NCBI GenBank assembly: GCA_029964075.1 | Contig: CM057149.1 | Span: forward strand, 14,267,197-14,331,196 | Direction of reading: 5' to 3' | Source: Patiria pectinifera | Taxonomy: Eukaryota; Echinodermata; Asteroidea; Valvatida; Asterinidae | Length of the DNA stretch: 64,000 nucleotides | In this document: in pieces, positions 42,501 through 54,500 of the stretch | Position numbering within the stretch: the stretch's first letter is position 1 | Layout of the letters: each line of letters opens with the position of its first letter | Translations under genes and position numbers: made by a program | Notes under the pieces: generated by a model | Database searches by the model: none | What the model was told of the DNA's origin: nothing | Seen by the model: only the letters and a program-made list of their open reading frames with translations

Positions 42501-45500
42501 GAAATTGATACATGTACAAAAATAGCACTTTTCTTGAAAATGACAGTATACCAGGTGCCATGATTTTACAGGATGCTTTACACTGTCATTCACTAACAGT
42601 CCAGCAAGGTATTTCAAAATGATTTGGTAGTTTTATTTTTTGATGTTTGCAAATGTTGTATTTTCCCTTTAAGGCACCGGTATGTCACAAACATGCCATC
42701 CACATGCAATTTCTCAGCCCACTGCAATTCCTGGAGTTGAGCATGTTGAAGTAGGGAGTTACCATGGGATGTTGACCAAGGCAGAATTTCAGTTCTAAAC
42801 TGATTGAAATTAGTTCCCACTGAAGTATATTTCCATTTCCACTTTGTGCAAATGCGCAAGTGCATTTCTTTTATATGTACATGTACGTGTATGAAACAAA
42901 AACAAATTTTTACATTTTCAAAGGAACCACAAAGGGAAACTGGCTAGGCGCATAACATGTATAATAATTTGTTTGTAAATGTTAAAAGTTGAAAAAAAGA
43001 AATGGACTGGAGCAGGGTTTGAACCTGCGACATCCCAATTACCGATCCAGCGCTCTACCAACTGATGCTATCCAGCCCTAAATGTATGCCCAATTACAGT
43101 CAATTTCTTTGTTGAAATAAAAAAAATTGTATTCATTCACCTACAAATTGGCTGTTTGTGAGTAGACCAGAGCATAATCTACATACTGTACACACTCCTT
43201 CACATTATAGCCTTAGAGTCTTACATTGTCTTAAGCAAATCTTACCTCTGCCATAACATAGTGTCTTGATTTCACCGTCACATGGAGAACCTTGCCACTG
43301 TTTGCCTCATAGCCTTCACTGCAAATATCGTGGACATCTCTCCATTACATTATTATCAGGTAGGCGTGTACATGTATGTTGAAAGATTGCAAGTCACAGT
43401 TGTTTAAAACAACTCCCCAGTCATTGGACCGATCCAGTAAGCCCCGCCCACTGCACACGTGGGCTAATTAACACGTGCTCCTCTCCAATGCCACACTGCA
43501 TTTTCCTGCTCCGCGCGTCATACGCACGTGCACGCATGTCGGACTTTTGTGCACGCATGTCGGACATAAATCACGGCTGTGATTGGTCAGAATACCATGG
43601 GGCGGTGCTTACTGGATCGGTCCATTAGGGTTCCCGCACCTTTAGGACAATACAATTTCATGACTTTTCCATGAGCAAATGCAGCTATCGAAACTGTAAA
43701 TTTACTCATACGCATACTCATGACAAAGTACTCGTACTCTTGCAAATAATATCCCGCAAGATTTTTTTTTTATTTAAGAGCTACCGGTACATGCAAGAAC
43801 CAGTTTTGTACTGTTTGGGAGGTTTATGCAATTGTTTAAAATATAGTTTCCCAGCAAAAAGCCTTTGAAAACATGTGACACATTGAAATTTGCTCCCACT
43901 ACGAGCACATTTCTTGGTACTCGTACTCATGGAAAAAAATTACCTTGTACTCATACTCGTGCTCATACTCATGACAAATACCTCGGACTCATACTCGGTC
44001 TGTACAACTACTCATGGAAAAGTACTTGTACTCGTACTTGTGGAGATAGAAATGTACTTGACTACAACACAACGTGCGCAACTCTTGAAGGCTACATGTA
44101 CGGAATAACCAGGTGTTACAGGGTGGTTTGTCACTGCCTTCAATGGCAAAGAATTGAATGCAAAAAAAACCTCGAATTCACCAACCTGACAAATTTGAAT
44201 TCTCCTTGCAGATTGAACTGAATGTCAAAGTTACCATCCTGGGTCAGGGGACCGCTGTTGTAACCTCCTTGCACAGAATGCACAGCCTGGCCGTCGAATA
44301 CAACCTGGGGGAATGGTATAACAAATACAACCTGAGGTAATGGTATAACAAATACAACCTGGGATAATGGTATAACAAATACAACCTGGGGGAATGGTAT
44401 AAAAAAATACAACCTGGGAAAATGGTATAACAAATACAACCTGAGGTAATGGTATAACAAATACAACCTGGGATAATGGTATAACAAATACAACCTGAGG
44501 TAATGGTATAACAAATACAACCTGAGGTAATGGTATAACAAATACAACCTGGGGTAATCAGGTAATGGTATAACAAATACAACCTGAGGTAATGGTATAA
44601 CAAATACAACCTGAGGTAATGGTATAACAAATACAACCTGGGGTAATGGTATAACAAATACAACCTGGGGTAATGGTATAACAAATACAACCTGGGGTAA
44701 TGGTATAACAAATACAACCTGGGGTAATGGTATAACAAATACAACCTGGGGTAATGGTATAACAAATACAACCTGGGGTAATGGTATAACAAATACAACC
44801 TGGGTAATGGTATAACAAATACAACCTGGGGTAATGGTATAACAAATACAACCTGGGATAATGGTATAACAAATACAACCTGGGATAATGGTATAACAAA
44901 TACAACCTGGGATAATGGTATAACAAATACAACCTGGGGTAATGGTATAACAAATACAACCTGGGATAATGGTATAACACATACAACCTGGGGTAATGGT
45001 ATAACAAATACAACCTCGGATAATGGTATAACAAATACAACCTGGGATAATGGTATAACAAATAAAAACTAGGATAATGGTATAACAAATACAACCTGGG
45101 ATAATGGTATAACAAATACAACCTGGGATAATGGTATAACAAATACAACCTGGGGTCATGGTATAACAAATACAACCATGACAACCTGGGGTAATGGTAT
45201 AACAAATACAACCTGGGATAATACAATCTGGGATAATGGTATAACAAATACAACCTGGGGTAATGGTAAAAATACAACCTGAGGTAAGGGTATAACAAAT
45301 ACAACCTGGGATAATGGTATGACAAATAAAACCTGGGGTAATGGTATAACAAATACAACCTGGGGAAATGGTATAACAAATACAACCATGACAACCTGGG
45401 GGAATGGTATAACAAATACAACCTGGGGTAATGGTATAACAAATACAAGCATGACAACCTGGGATAATGGTATAACAAATACAACCTGGGGTAATGGTAT

Positions 45501-48500
45501 AACAAATACAACCATGACAACCTGGGATAATGGTATAACAAATACAACCTGGGGTAATGGTATACTGGGGTAATAGTGTCTTTTATACCATACCGGTATG
45601 CTATGCCAAATCAGCTGAGAAGTAACAACTTACGTAACTTGCAATGTACATGTTTGGCTGTATTTGCTGAGCAAATTTCAGCATTTTAAATTAACCCAGA
45701 TGATAGGCCCATGTGCATGTGTCTGGTGCGCAAACCACAGAATATTGGTTGCACGTACCGGTAATGGCTACATTACAATGTACACGTACCGGTATTGTGA
45801 CCAATATTGTTTGTACATGGCATACTGTCATGAATATAAAAAAAATTAATTTAGACGTTCTACATGTGGATTTTTTTGGGGTTAACTACAAGAGATGTTA
45901 TAATTCACTGCATGTGATTGTACTCATGCATGATGTCCATGCGTCAACCATCCAAATCCTCCAACTTCAAGGAAGTCATCAGAGATTAATGGACCTGGAA
46001 TTCAATTACAGAACACTCCCATTGCCATTTCCAAATAGGCATGTTAAGTACCGGTATCGATCTACCGTAGCTGTACCGGGTACAATGTATGCGAAGTTTT
46101 TGCATCAAGCCCACAACATCAAATTAACCTGAATACTCCAGGGAATCATATAGTGATTTCTTGTGCAAAGCTAGGCCACGATCAATGCAATTCATAATTG
46201 GGTTTTATATTACATGTACCAACTGGTTCAAGTACATGCACATGTACACATGTGCATGTACGTATACACGATGTATACACATGTACATGTAACTGTACGA
46301 TCATGTTGATGAATGAGAAATATTCAGCATGAACAAATATATATATTTAATGCTGAATTTATAATTGCCATCAAGTGTAGGAATACATTAATGTATGGTC
46401 AAATGGAAATGTGGAATGGAAAAAAAAAAAAAAAAAAATGCTCAAATTAGAGCAAATCATGCAAATCTTGCTGTCTTTTGCATGATGTCCCAGTACATGT
46501 GCGTGTAAATGTTAACATCAAAACATATTCTGCACTAACATGACTACATACGTTCACCCATGTTAAAATTTGGTTGTAAGGCTTTAAGGGATTATTATTG
46601 AGTTGACATGGACCATCAGTGTTTATGATTTCTATGTTTTAAAGCATGCATCAAGTTTAAAAAAAACAAGTTTTTCTGTTGCCACTTAGTGTCATTAATT
46701 ATTAAATAAATTTCCAATGACCTAGCTTGAAGTGTATGCATCTTATAAAATATACATTTCACTAGAAACTTCATATAGTTGCTGCCTGATGATAATCCAA
46801 GGAAAGAAGGATGAATTATAGATGAGGAGGTGTTTTTTTCTGGAGTACATGTACATGGAAAAAATGTGTCTGTTTCCTGAGGGCAAAGCCTGATTTGCAC
46901 CGGTACAGGTGCCAATAATACAATGTACATGTACGGTATACTGGGCAATTCCACTGAGAAGTGCAGGGCTGAAAAGAACAACGAGCACCACAACCTCAAA
47001 AAGGTATCAAATTAATGGGGACGAGAATGTTCATTTAAAGTGGTGTACCTGTACCATTGAGATGGAATTTAGTTACAAGTGTTTTGGGTTTGTTTAGTCA
47101 AAAACCTGGTTTATTGTGCTAAAATTATGGATTTTTGGTAGTCATTTGGCACCTTGTGTTAACACGCAAAACGAGAGTGTTATTGTGAGTTTTTGTTTTG
47201 AAGAGAGAGAGAAAAGGTTCATATTCAACGTGTTCAATGCAAAAAGAGCTTTTTGGTTTGATTGTTAGTTTCTTTATATGTTTTCATCAGGGAATGTAAC
47301 GGTACAATATTTACTTGTGCTGCAATTTTCAGAAATAAATGAATTTGAAGGATTAGTACATGTACCGTACCAGACCAAAATTTGTTCAACAATCTTCCCA
47401 CTGCAACTTGAAATGATTAATACAAAGCCTAAAGGAAAGGAAACAAGGAATACAAAATTTTGTTTGAATTCTTCAATAAAGATACGCGCATCTGAAAATT
47501 GAAAATAAAGTCTAGCCATCATGACCGAGTCAACAGCCAGTGGCAAAGCATAACATCAAAATCTCCAATCTGTCTGCCTGAAGACTTTCAAATCCTCACA
47601 AAGGTCAGGCACCAGAAGCTCTCTGCACGGCGACACATGACCAGGGATAGAAAATTGCAAGACTGCGATACGTGTATGATACAAGAGCAATCAGTATTAT
47701 AGCAGCAAAAGCTTACCTGCCGTATATTATGCCCATTGCTGCCCAAAGTTGCATTCCAATGTATTGAGATGCTCTGAACAAAAACAAGAATACGAAAGCA
47801 ATATGATTACAATTTGATGCCAAACCACTGTTGATTTCAATTCATTCTTTGTTGTTATCATTTTTCAAACCAATCAACCAACTTCCACCAGTTCGTTAAT
47901 CAGAGAATCCAGAATGTTATTTCTTGTCAATACAAGAAGTACACGTATGCATTAGTATTAATTGTTCTGTTTTTTTTTTTGGTTTTTTTTAATCTTTCTG
48001 ATTAAAAGCTCATGTATTGTTAATGAAATTCGGTTGCATTTTTTATTCAGATGGTCTTTGATAACAATTTCTTTGTAGCATCCTTCAACTTTTTAATCAA
48101 CTTCCACCAAATACTCAATTTGTCAGAAATATCAAAGCCAGTTTTGTTAGTTAAAGAAAAAAAAGGAGGACCATGTTATAGTCATTAGCAATGAAAATTT
48201 GATAATAAGAGCAGGGATAAAAACCACTATACCTGACGGATTCCCAGCACATCTGCAAAGGTTGTAATTGAGACATTTGACATTTGATTTTCATTATAAA
48301 TGGTACTTGTGAAAAAGCCAGTTTTCAGCCAGCCTCAAAGCAAACACTCAATGTTTTACAGCTGTTTTTCCAGTGTCTAGGGCTCTTTAATCTGTAATGT
48401 TTAGATATATACCAGTAGCTGGGAGAGGCGACACTAGGCAGGGATTGTTTTTTGGGTAAACATGACGCTCTTCTGACTTAGTTGGCATACATTGTACGAC

Positions 48501-51500
48501 ATGTCACAAAGATATTTGATGAACATGTATACATGTATGTACAAGGTGAGTAAAAAAAATCCGGAACCCAAACCCCCAAAAATATATTTCATATTTAAAA
48601 AAATTTGTAGCACCAAACATAATAATGACTGGAAAGCCTATCTCATAAGCTACTTTTAGATGAAAAAAAATTACTGAAATTGCTTAATCCATTTGAAGAG
48701 TATCACCATTTAAACGCAATGACCCTAAAACCTGTTTCGTCCAAAAAAGCAGTTTATTGTGTATTCTGACTGTTTGGAACAACAAAGAAAATGACACAGG
48801 ATGTTTGTTTCAAAACTGTCAACAACTGTAGTACACAATATCTTTATTAACAACCCTGGTTAGGCAAACAATATGATTTATAAAATCAAACTTTTTTTTT
48901 ATAAAGACGGGCCTTCAAAAGGACTTTTAAACTGAGGTTTTATCGCTGGTGATGTTTGAAGACAATTGAAACGACGATTCGTGAAATCGCATTTTTGGAC
49001 GAAATTGGCTTTCTAGTCATTATTATGTTTGGTGCTACATATTTTTTTTTAAATATGAAATACAATTGTTGGGGTTGGGATTCCACTTTTTTTGACTCAC
49101 CCTGTACAATGAGGCTATAAATACAATGTGCTTCAAATGCACCTTAAGCTTCACCTCAGCGTTCACAATGGACTTTGCTGAGTACCTGCGTAGATGTACA
49201 TGTAGACAAGTGTACATACATGTACATTATTTTCTAAGGCTTTCGAGCTGAAAATATCATAGCGCAACAAAGTGATAATGTGCAACAGTCTTCATGATGT
49301 TTACAATGTACATGTACATGTATGTGTAAAATAGTTAGGAAGGGAACCTTTCTTATGGAATGCGCCTTTTTCGGAAAGATCACTTATAAGTACAATTAAT
49401 GTACATTGCAAACATGCAAACAACAATACCGAGAACATTTGAGAAGGTATTATTTTTCTTGCAATGGAATTTCCGGGTGCACAATTGTGCACTTGGAAAG
49501 AGTCTTTTGTCATGTTTATGGGCTAGCCCAAGCCACATGTTTTCTTGTCAGAAATCTCCATCGCCAACACACTTGTTGCTCAACTTGCTGGGCATGTATT
49601 GTAAGCATGGTAAGTGACGCCAGCCTGACATTGATGGGTTTTGCTCATATAATTAATGGCTTTATTCATTGCAACCACATCTACGACAAGGTAAAAAAAA
49701 AAAAAGGAAAAAGCTGCCAAATCAAATTAAAACAGTACTTTTGGGTTTTAATTCAATATTTAATTTGTGAATAAGACAAGATTCCCTTTTCACGTACATG
49801 TATATGTAACCTTCAAAATATTGGTAGTAAACAATAAAACCTCTTAGGCCGAGTAAAAAAAAAAAAATAGTTTCTCGTCCATGATTTTTGAAAAAAGGGA
49901 GGAAGCAGGGCTTTTTATTTTTTATTTTTTATTTTTTTCAAGATGACCGCCTTTTCAAAATTTCCTGCAACCGTTGGTGTTCCACTGTTCAAAGACACTT
50001 TTAAAGATGAAAGACAAGTTGGACAAGAGAACTGAACATATTTACAGTGTCATTTAGAGTTGTATTGGTATTGGTATTTATTTTCCGATGAATTTGTAGA
50101 CTTTTTCGGTGTTTTTCTACTACATTTTTCAAAAATAAAAAATAATAAAAAAATCCAGGCGGCCTCCAAAAAGGAAGCGGGCGGGGACGAGAAACTTGTT
50201 TTGTTTTTTTACTTCGCCTTAATTTTGGCGGAATCCAGACGAAATGTGTACCATAAACATGATAATTCAAATGCTGCATGTAAAATGCTGAATATAATTG
50301 TATACATACATGTACATTTTGTGTACATGTACATGTACCATCTGCCAGTACATGTACCGGTAATTCTGGGGGGAAAAAATTAATTAATCCAGACTACAGT
50401 ACATATCCTGCCTATCATACATTCGGTTTTCACATGCAGCTCATGTGCTAAACGTAATCAGCCGTTAATGATCACCCTGAAAGCTGTGCACACAAAACAA
50501 TTTTAAGCATGCCTGCTGTTTCCATGGCAACGTCGCCCAGCCCCCCATGAAGGCCCTTATATTAATCACTTGTGTTGGTAACAAACTGATAGCCGTCAGT
50601 GTCAGATCAGTTGCTAGGACTAATTGGTCGGACATGTCTAAATCAAAGTCCACCACGACAATGAGCTACCGTCAGACCGTACATGTTTGTACAATGCACA
50701 CTAAAAGAGAAAGTATAAAATTCCATATTTGCTGTTTTCGTTTACTGTAGCTATCGTATGCATTGTATTACAATGTGTATCAATGTATATCGTGGTATAA
50801 ACATACATGTACATTTAATACAATATTTTATCAGACATACACGTATGTACATTAGATGTGAGGTCTATGAGGCTATATATATTGACAACATTTATCTTAA
50901 TTTCTCCCCCCCCCCTCCCCACAGTAATGAGTTTATTTAGGGCTTTATGAATACAATCTAGCGTTTTTGCAAATCTTTTTGGAAACATGCTTGGAAAATT
51001 TCTTGGAAATATTCTTTTGGAAAAATTTTAAAATATTGAGCCAATCTAATTTTTTTATAAATATATTCCAGGTTAATCTAGTAAGTGAGCACTTTGCAGC
51101 ATTTTTTTTTTTTTATGGAAAAATTATTGACGGTTTCTACATTTCTATTTTAAAAAACAAAGGATCTCTCAAAAAACCTGGTCCCCCCAAAAAATATATA
51201 CAGTATAATGTAAACCTCAAAGGAAGGACAAAGTATTCCTTTGTCCTTTGTCCCTAGTTTAACCAGGAATATATACAAACTTGTAAAAAATTACAGCGGC
51301 CTTAGTATTTTAAATAATTTTTCCAAAAGAACATGTACACATGTACTAATCTTCATATTTTATGGTGTTCTATATCATCTCATGGCTCGCGATCTGGCGC
51401 TGATTCTGCCGCTACTACAAGGGATTCGTGCGCGCGCCTCGCGGATCTTCGCCGATCTTCGGAATCTCGCATCGGGCCGCTGCGCCTCGGATCTCGGGCC

Positions 51501-54500
51501 CTCGCCGCCTCGCCTCGCAGATCGCGCCCGACAGATCGCGCCGCCGCGAGCGCGCGATCGCGGATCTCGATCTCGCCTCGCTGCCTCGCGGATCTCGCCT
51601 CCCCTTTCGCCTTCTCGATCTCGCTTACGCATTTACGCATCGCGGATCTCGCCTCGCCTCCTGCTTTATCTTTTTTTCTCTCTGCATAGATGCAGCATGC
51701 AATAAAATATAAGAAAGAAATGCGCTAAGACAACACCAGAAGGCTTGCGAGGCGAAGAAATATGTGGAAATGTCGTGGAAATGCGCATGCAGCACAAGAA
51801 TCCGCGAGGCGCGCGATCGCGAGGCGGATCCGCGAGGCGAGATCGCGCGAGGCCGGATCCGCGAGGCGGCGATCCGGCAGCGGCGAATCCGCTGGCGCGA
51901 GGCGCGAGATCAGCGAGCGGAGGCGACGCGAGATCCGCGCGACCGTGATCCCGCCAAGCGAATGGCGCGGCGCGAACATGGCAATATTTAAACAACATTG
52001 GTACTTGAAGTACGAGTACATGTAGAAAGAAGAATTTAGCAATTTATTAAAATATGCAAGGATAAAATTCCTTCTTCATGGCATACTTGTTATAATGAAA
52101 TGAATGACAAACAAAGTACCTGTCCTTCACTAACAGTGACTTCTGCTGGGGAGAAGCCAAGTTTGGTCAGACCTATACGAACGATGTCTGTGGTGCCTGT
52201 ATTTCCTGAGGACGAAAAGGAAGCAATTAGAACAAACAAGGGGTCCATTAATAGTCCAGAATCTTGCACACCCCTAGGGGTTAATAAATTGGATTGCCGA
52301 AAGTTTTGGCTGATTTGGCTGGTTGGGAACACCTATGTTTGCGACAGAGGTGATGATTGTCACACCGATTGTCAAAGAAATGGATTTTGGGTCTTGAGCA
52401 CAGTCTATCGGTCTTTATAACACATCGCCCGCAGATTCTGTGTCTTGATTGGCTGAGAGCGAGTCACATGATACTTTCTATCTTTCTGTGCACGGCCAAA
52501 AGTACTATACCCGTAGCAACCAAAGTACTATACCATTAGCAACCAAAGTACTATTTCCACGGCGCGGTATTTGTGTGCAAATGCATGCTGGTGTGCACGT
52601 TGCGCGTAGCGCATTTTGTTCCAAAGAAAGCGCGCCACAGAGTTGGGTTCAAATATTTCGCGAAGGGGAGGTTTGAAAGAGAGAAATACATTTTCCTCCA
52701 ATTTTGTATTGAAATTGAAGTTTATTTCAACTGTGTTCAGATTTAAATAATTTAAAATATTAAAACCAAGCAGAATCTGTGGGTGAAGTGTTATAATTAT
52801 AAAACAAATATTGAATGCTTTATCTTGTGGTGAAGTAAAACTAGCCTCCCTCGGTGATCCATAGAGCATTCTATTTTCCCTCAGCTTCGCCTCGGCTTCG
52901 CCTCGGCTTCGCCTCAGGAAAATAGAATGTCCATGGATCACCTCGGGAGGCTAGTTTTACTACACCACTCGAAGCATTCAATATTTGTATAATGTACATG
53001 TGCAGTACGTACATGTACATTGTATCCACTTGTCTACACAAATGTTGACAATATCATTAGTGCACAATAAACATACCGTAGCATTCCACGGTGATCAATT
53101 GAGGAGTATTAAACATCAATATTTTCATTTGCATTATTATCATTCATCGTTGTTCATGGTTATTTCATTTAAAATGACACATGGCAGCCAGCAATTTAAT
53201 AGAGGCCATCTCACAAAAGTAAATAACGTGCATAATTTTCTTTATAAATGAAGATTATATTATACAAATATTGAATGCTTCGAGTGGTGTAGTAAAACTA
53301 GCCTCCCGAGGTGATCCATGGACATTCTATTTTCCAGAGGCGAAGCCGAGGGAAAATAGAATGGTCCATGGATCACCGAGGGAGGCTAGTTTTACTTCAC
53401 CACGAGATAAAGCATTCAATATTTGTTTTATAACACTTCACCCACAGATTCTGCTTGATTTTAATATTTTAAATTATTTAAATCTGAACACTGTTGAAAA
53501 AAACTTCAATTCCAATACAAAGTTGGTGGAAAATGTATTTCTCTCTTCCAAACTACCCCTTCATGAAATGTTTGAAGTTGAACCCAAGTCTGCGGCGCGC
53601 TCTCTTTGGAACAATACGCGCTACGCGCAACGCGCACACCAGCATCCATTTGCACACAAATACCGCGTCGTGGAAATAGTACCGTACTTTGGTTGCTAAC
53701 ATATAGTACTTTGGTTGCTACGGGTATAGTACTTTTGGCCATGCACAGAAAGATAGTAAAATTAGAAAGTAACATGTGACTCGCTCTCGGCCAATCAAAA
53801 CACAGAATCTGTGGGTGAGGTGTTATAAAACTAATTACATTTTGTACAAGTCTTAATGCTAGTTTTACTGGACCAGGTGTTTCAGGTAAAGCAGTCAACA
53901 TTTAAAGAGCTGATTGAAATCCAATGGAAATATACACTTTTTCCTTCCATTAAAAAAAAAAAAAAAAAATCCCATAAAGAGTTGTTAACACCCAAATCTG
54001 AAGTGCCTCACCATGCATACATAAAAAAATTCTAGGCACAATTTATCATGTGACCAACTATATTCGCATACAACTTCCCCTTTAAAATTTTGTTGCAATG
54101 CTATTGCTGTGTTTCAGTAATTATTTTGAGTGGAGACAATGGATAAAAAACAAGCAACAAATAAATAAAAGAAACAAAAAAGCAATGTTTCATAAAATAA
54201 CATGCAGTTTGTGTTAAAGGGAATATACAACATTTGCAAACATTGAAAAATAAAACTACCAAGTTTTTACGAAACACCTTACTAGGATGTTGGTAAATGA
54301 CAGTCTAAAGCATCCTGTAAAATTATGGCACCTGGTGTGAAGTCATTTTCAAGAAGATGATATTTTTGTATACATTTCCAGCGGTGGTCGGCCGACCACC
54401 GTTGGAAAAACCTAACTATTTTGCAACTACTGCTCCAAATTAACCATCTTTTATTCAGTTCAAATTTTGTTTGCTATTGGTTACATATTCATGAACGGGT

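Noticed and set aside
43006-43078. Functional tRNA gene
   Set aside because: The acceptor stem and boxes are good, but the anticodon arm does not pair and the D arm is altered; a SINE head or pseudogene is likelier.
44140-45547. Overlapping long open frames on the minus strand (up to 339 codons) in the 27-bp array
   Set aside because: They are produced by a stop-free repeat unit with a length divisible by three; all three frames are open and none shows a domain. Only the last part (exon 4) is coding by splice evidence.
48233-48252. 20-nt microexon between exons 2 and 3
   Set aside because: Its length is not a multiple of three and including it destroys the frame of exons 3 and 4, whereas exon 2 joins exon 3 directly in phase 0 to give a perfect cupredoxin strand.
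51241-52042. Several Arg/Ala/Ser-rich frames of 67-154 codons on both strands
   Set aside because: A composition artefact of the CpG-rich foldback; frames exist on both strands at once and none resembles a protein.
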